The notes beneath the pieces are model-generated. The model had not been told where the DNA came from. It did not search any database and saw only the letters and a list, made by a program, of their open reading frames with translations. Shown here piece by piece: positions 5,671-6,455 of a DNA stretch of 6,455 nt (its first letter is position 1; each line of letters begins with the position of its first letter). The stretch spans positions 1 to 6,455 of the forward strand of contig PMLI01000104.1 in NCBI GenBank assembly GCA_003158835.1, given 5' to 3'. Origin of the DNA: Acidimicrobiaceae bacterium. Its GTDB lineage: Bacteria > Actinomycetota > Acidimicrobiia > Acidimicrobiales > Palsa-688. The translations under genes were made by a program, and so were the position numbers.

Positions 5671-6455
5671 CGTTACCGAGCGTGGCGTACCAGGTTTCGG
5701 TCACGACAGCCAGGGCGGAGGCGAGGTCGGCCTCGTGACCGAGGGCGAGTAAACCCCGGGCGAGCCCGGCCACGGCGCTCTGCACGGCCGGCAAAGTGGC
5801 CCGCCTCCCGGTGTGGTTGACCCTGAGCGCGCTTTCCGCCAGAGCGCCCGGGGCGGTGCTAACCAGGACGGAGAGGTCCTCCGAGCCGGCCAGTGACGCC
5901 CTGAGCAAGGCCGCCGCCCCTTCGGCCGGGGCGCGCACAAGGGTCGCCACGGACGCGGCCTCTGCGGGCTGGCGGGCCCAGGGCAGCAACCCCAGGGGCG
6001 CCAGCGCGGCGCGCGTAGCCCGGCTGGCGGCGCGGTGGCGGGAGACGACGCCGTCCAACCCTTCCGCCTGCACCCTTTCCACGGCTGCGCCGAGCGCTCT
6101 GGTCTCTAAATGGCCCGGGATAACAGGCAGCACAGACCGGCCTGCCTCGGCCCAGTGGTCCCGCCAGTCGAGCAAGGACAGCACCGAGCCACGCCAGGGG
6201 GCCGGGTGCCGGGCGAGAGCGGCCCAAGCACCAGGGCTGACCGTGACCACGCTCACAGCGCAGGGGCCGGCGAGCGCCTTCTGGGCGCTCAGCACCACCA
6301 TGTCGAGGTGCCAGCCGTCGATGGCCAGCGGCTCCGCCCCCACCGACGCCACGGCGTCAACCACCACCAGCGCCCCCCAGGACCGGGCCACTCGACTGAT
6401 GGGGGCCAGGTCATTGCCCACCCCGGTGGCTGCTTCGGCATGCACCAGGCTGACC
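5666..6455 (-). CDS. Class V PLP-dependent aminotransferase (alanine/serine-glyoxylate type), N-terminus cut by window edge
   Basis: The C-terminal ~263 residues of a fold-type I, class V aminotransferase are present. The frame is open to the right edge, and the missing N-terminal part is probably 110-130 residues. Counting from the codon at 6445-6443: HAEAATGV (2-9) matches the family's HxExxTG segment, and VVVDAVAS (27-34) has the PLP-ring Asp30. LSAQKAL (52-58) has the Schiff-base Lys56, and LRVNHTG (207-213) has Arg208 where alanine-glyoxylate aminotransferases hold the substrate carboxylate. These enzymes move an amino group between small amino acids and 2-oxo acids such as glyoxylate or pyruvate. 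It converges on the cupin, so it is probably a separate transcription unit unrelated to hexitol use. The SAQKALAGP lysine segment differs from the commoner SQKC(L/F) of serine-glyoxylate enzymes, so the exact substrate is open. Confidence 0.88.
   Translation of the reverse strand, partial: VSLVHAEAATGVGNDLAPISRVARSWGALVVVDAVASVGAEPLAIDGWHLDMVVLSAQKALAGPCAVSVVTVSPGAWAALARHPAPWRGSVLSLLDWRDHWAEAGRSVLPVIPGHLETRALGAAVERVQAEGLDGVVSRHRAASRATRAALAPLGLLPWARQPAEAASVATLVRAPAEGAAALLRASLAGSEDLSVLVSTAPGALAESALRVNHTGRRATLPAVQSAVAGLARGLLALGHEADLASALAVVTETWYATLGNG

Noticed and set aside
1..6455. Search by eye for CRISPR arrays, tRNA or rRNA genes, insertion-sequence ends and phage or defence genes.
   Set aside because: No regularly spaced repeats, no tRNA-like cloverleaf, no transposase or terminal inverted repeats, and almost all sequence is explained by metabolic genes.

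Overview
This is a GC-rich bacterial window (about two-thirds G+C by eye) with a GTG start, GC-rich third codon positions and long spurious antisense frames. That suits a high-GC lineage such as Actinomycetota or Chloroflexota, but nothing here fixes the taxon. The window is densely coding, and no stretch over 300 bases lacks a gene.

Layout: three genes lie on the minus strand and read leftward from about 4263. They are (i) a 755-residue fusion of a PfkB-type sugar kinase with a complete GatZ/KbaZ-type (PF08013) domain, (ii) a zinc-dependent medium-chain polyol dehydrogenase, and (iii) a rhamnulokinase-like FGGY kinase cut by the left edge. Facing away across a 159-bp intergenic region, two genes read rightward: a short-chain dehydrogenase closely resembling galactitol dehydrogenases, and a small single-domain cupin. 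A class V aminotransferase, cut by the right edge, converges on the cupin. The two stop codons flank a strong GC hairpin.

How the genes fit together (inference from known families): in Agrobacterium tumefaciens C58, D-altritol is oxidised to D-tagatose by an MDR (PF00107) dehydrogenase. D-tagatose is then phosphorylated by a PfkB (PF00294) kinase, and D-tagatose 6-phosphate is epimerised at C4 to D-fructose 6-phosphate by a PF08013 protein. This window holds the same three protein families side by side, with the last two steps joined in one polypeptide. The SDR would feed in a second hexitol, most likely galactitol, and the rhamnulokinase-like enzyme may phosphorylate another ketose. The window therefore reads as a hexitol/ketohexose catabolic cluster that delivers fructose 6-phosphate. 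No transporter or regulator is visible inside it.

The most notable items are the kinase-epimerase fusion and an inverted repeat in the divergent intergenic region, whose two arms each contain an outward-facing -10-like hexamer.
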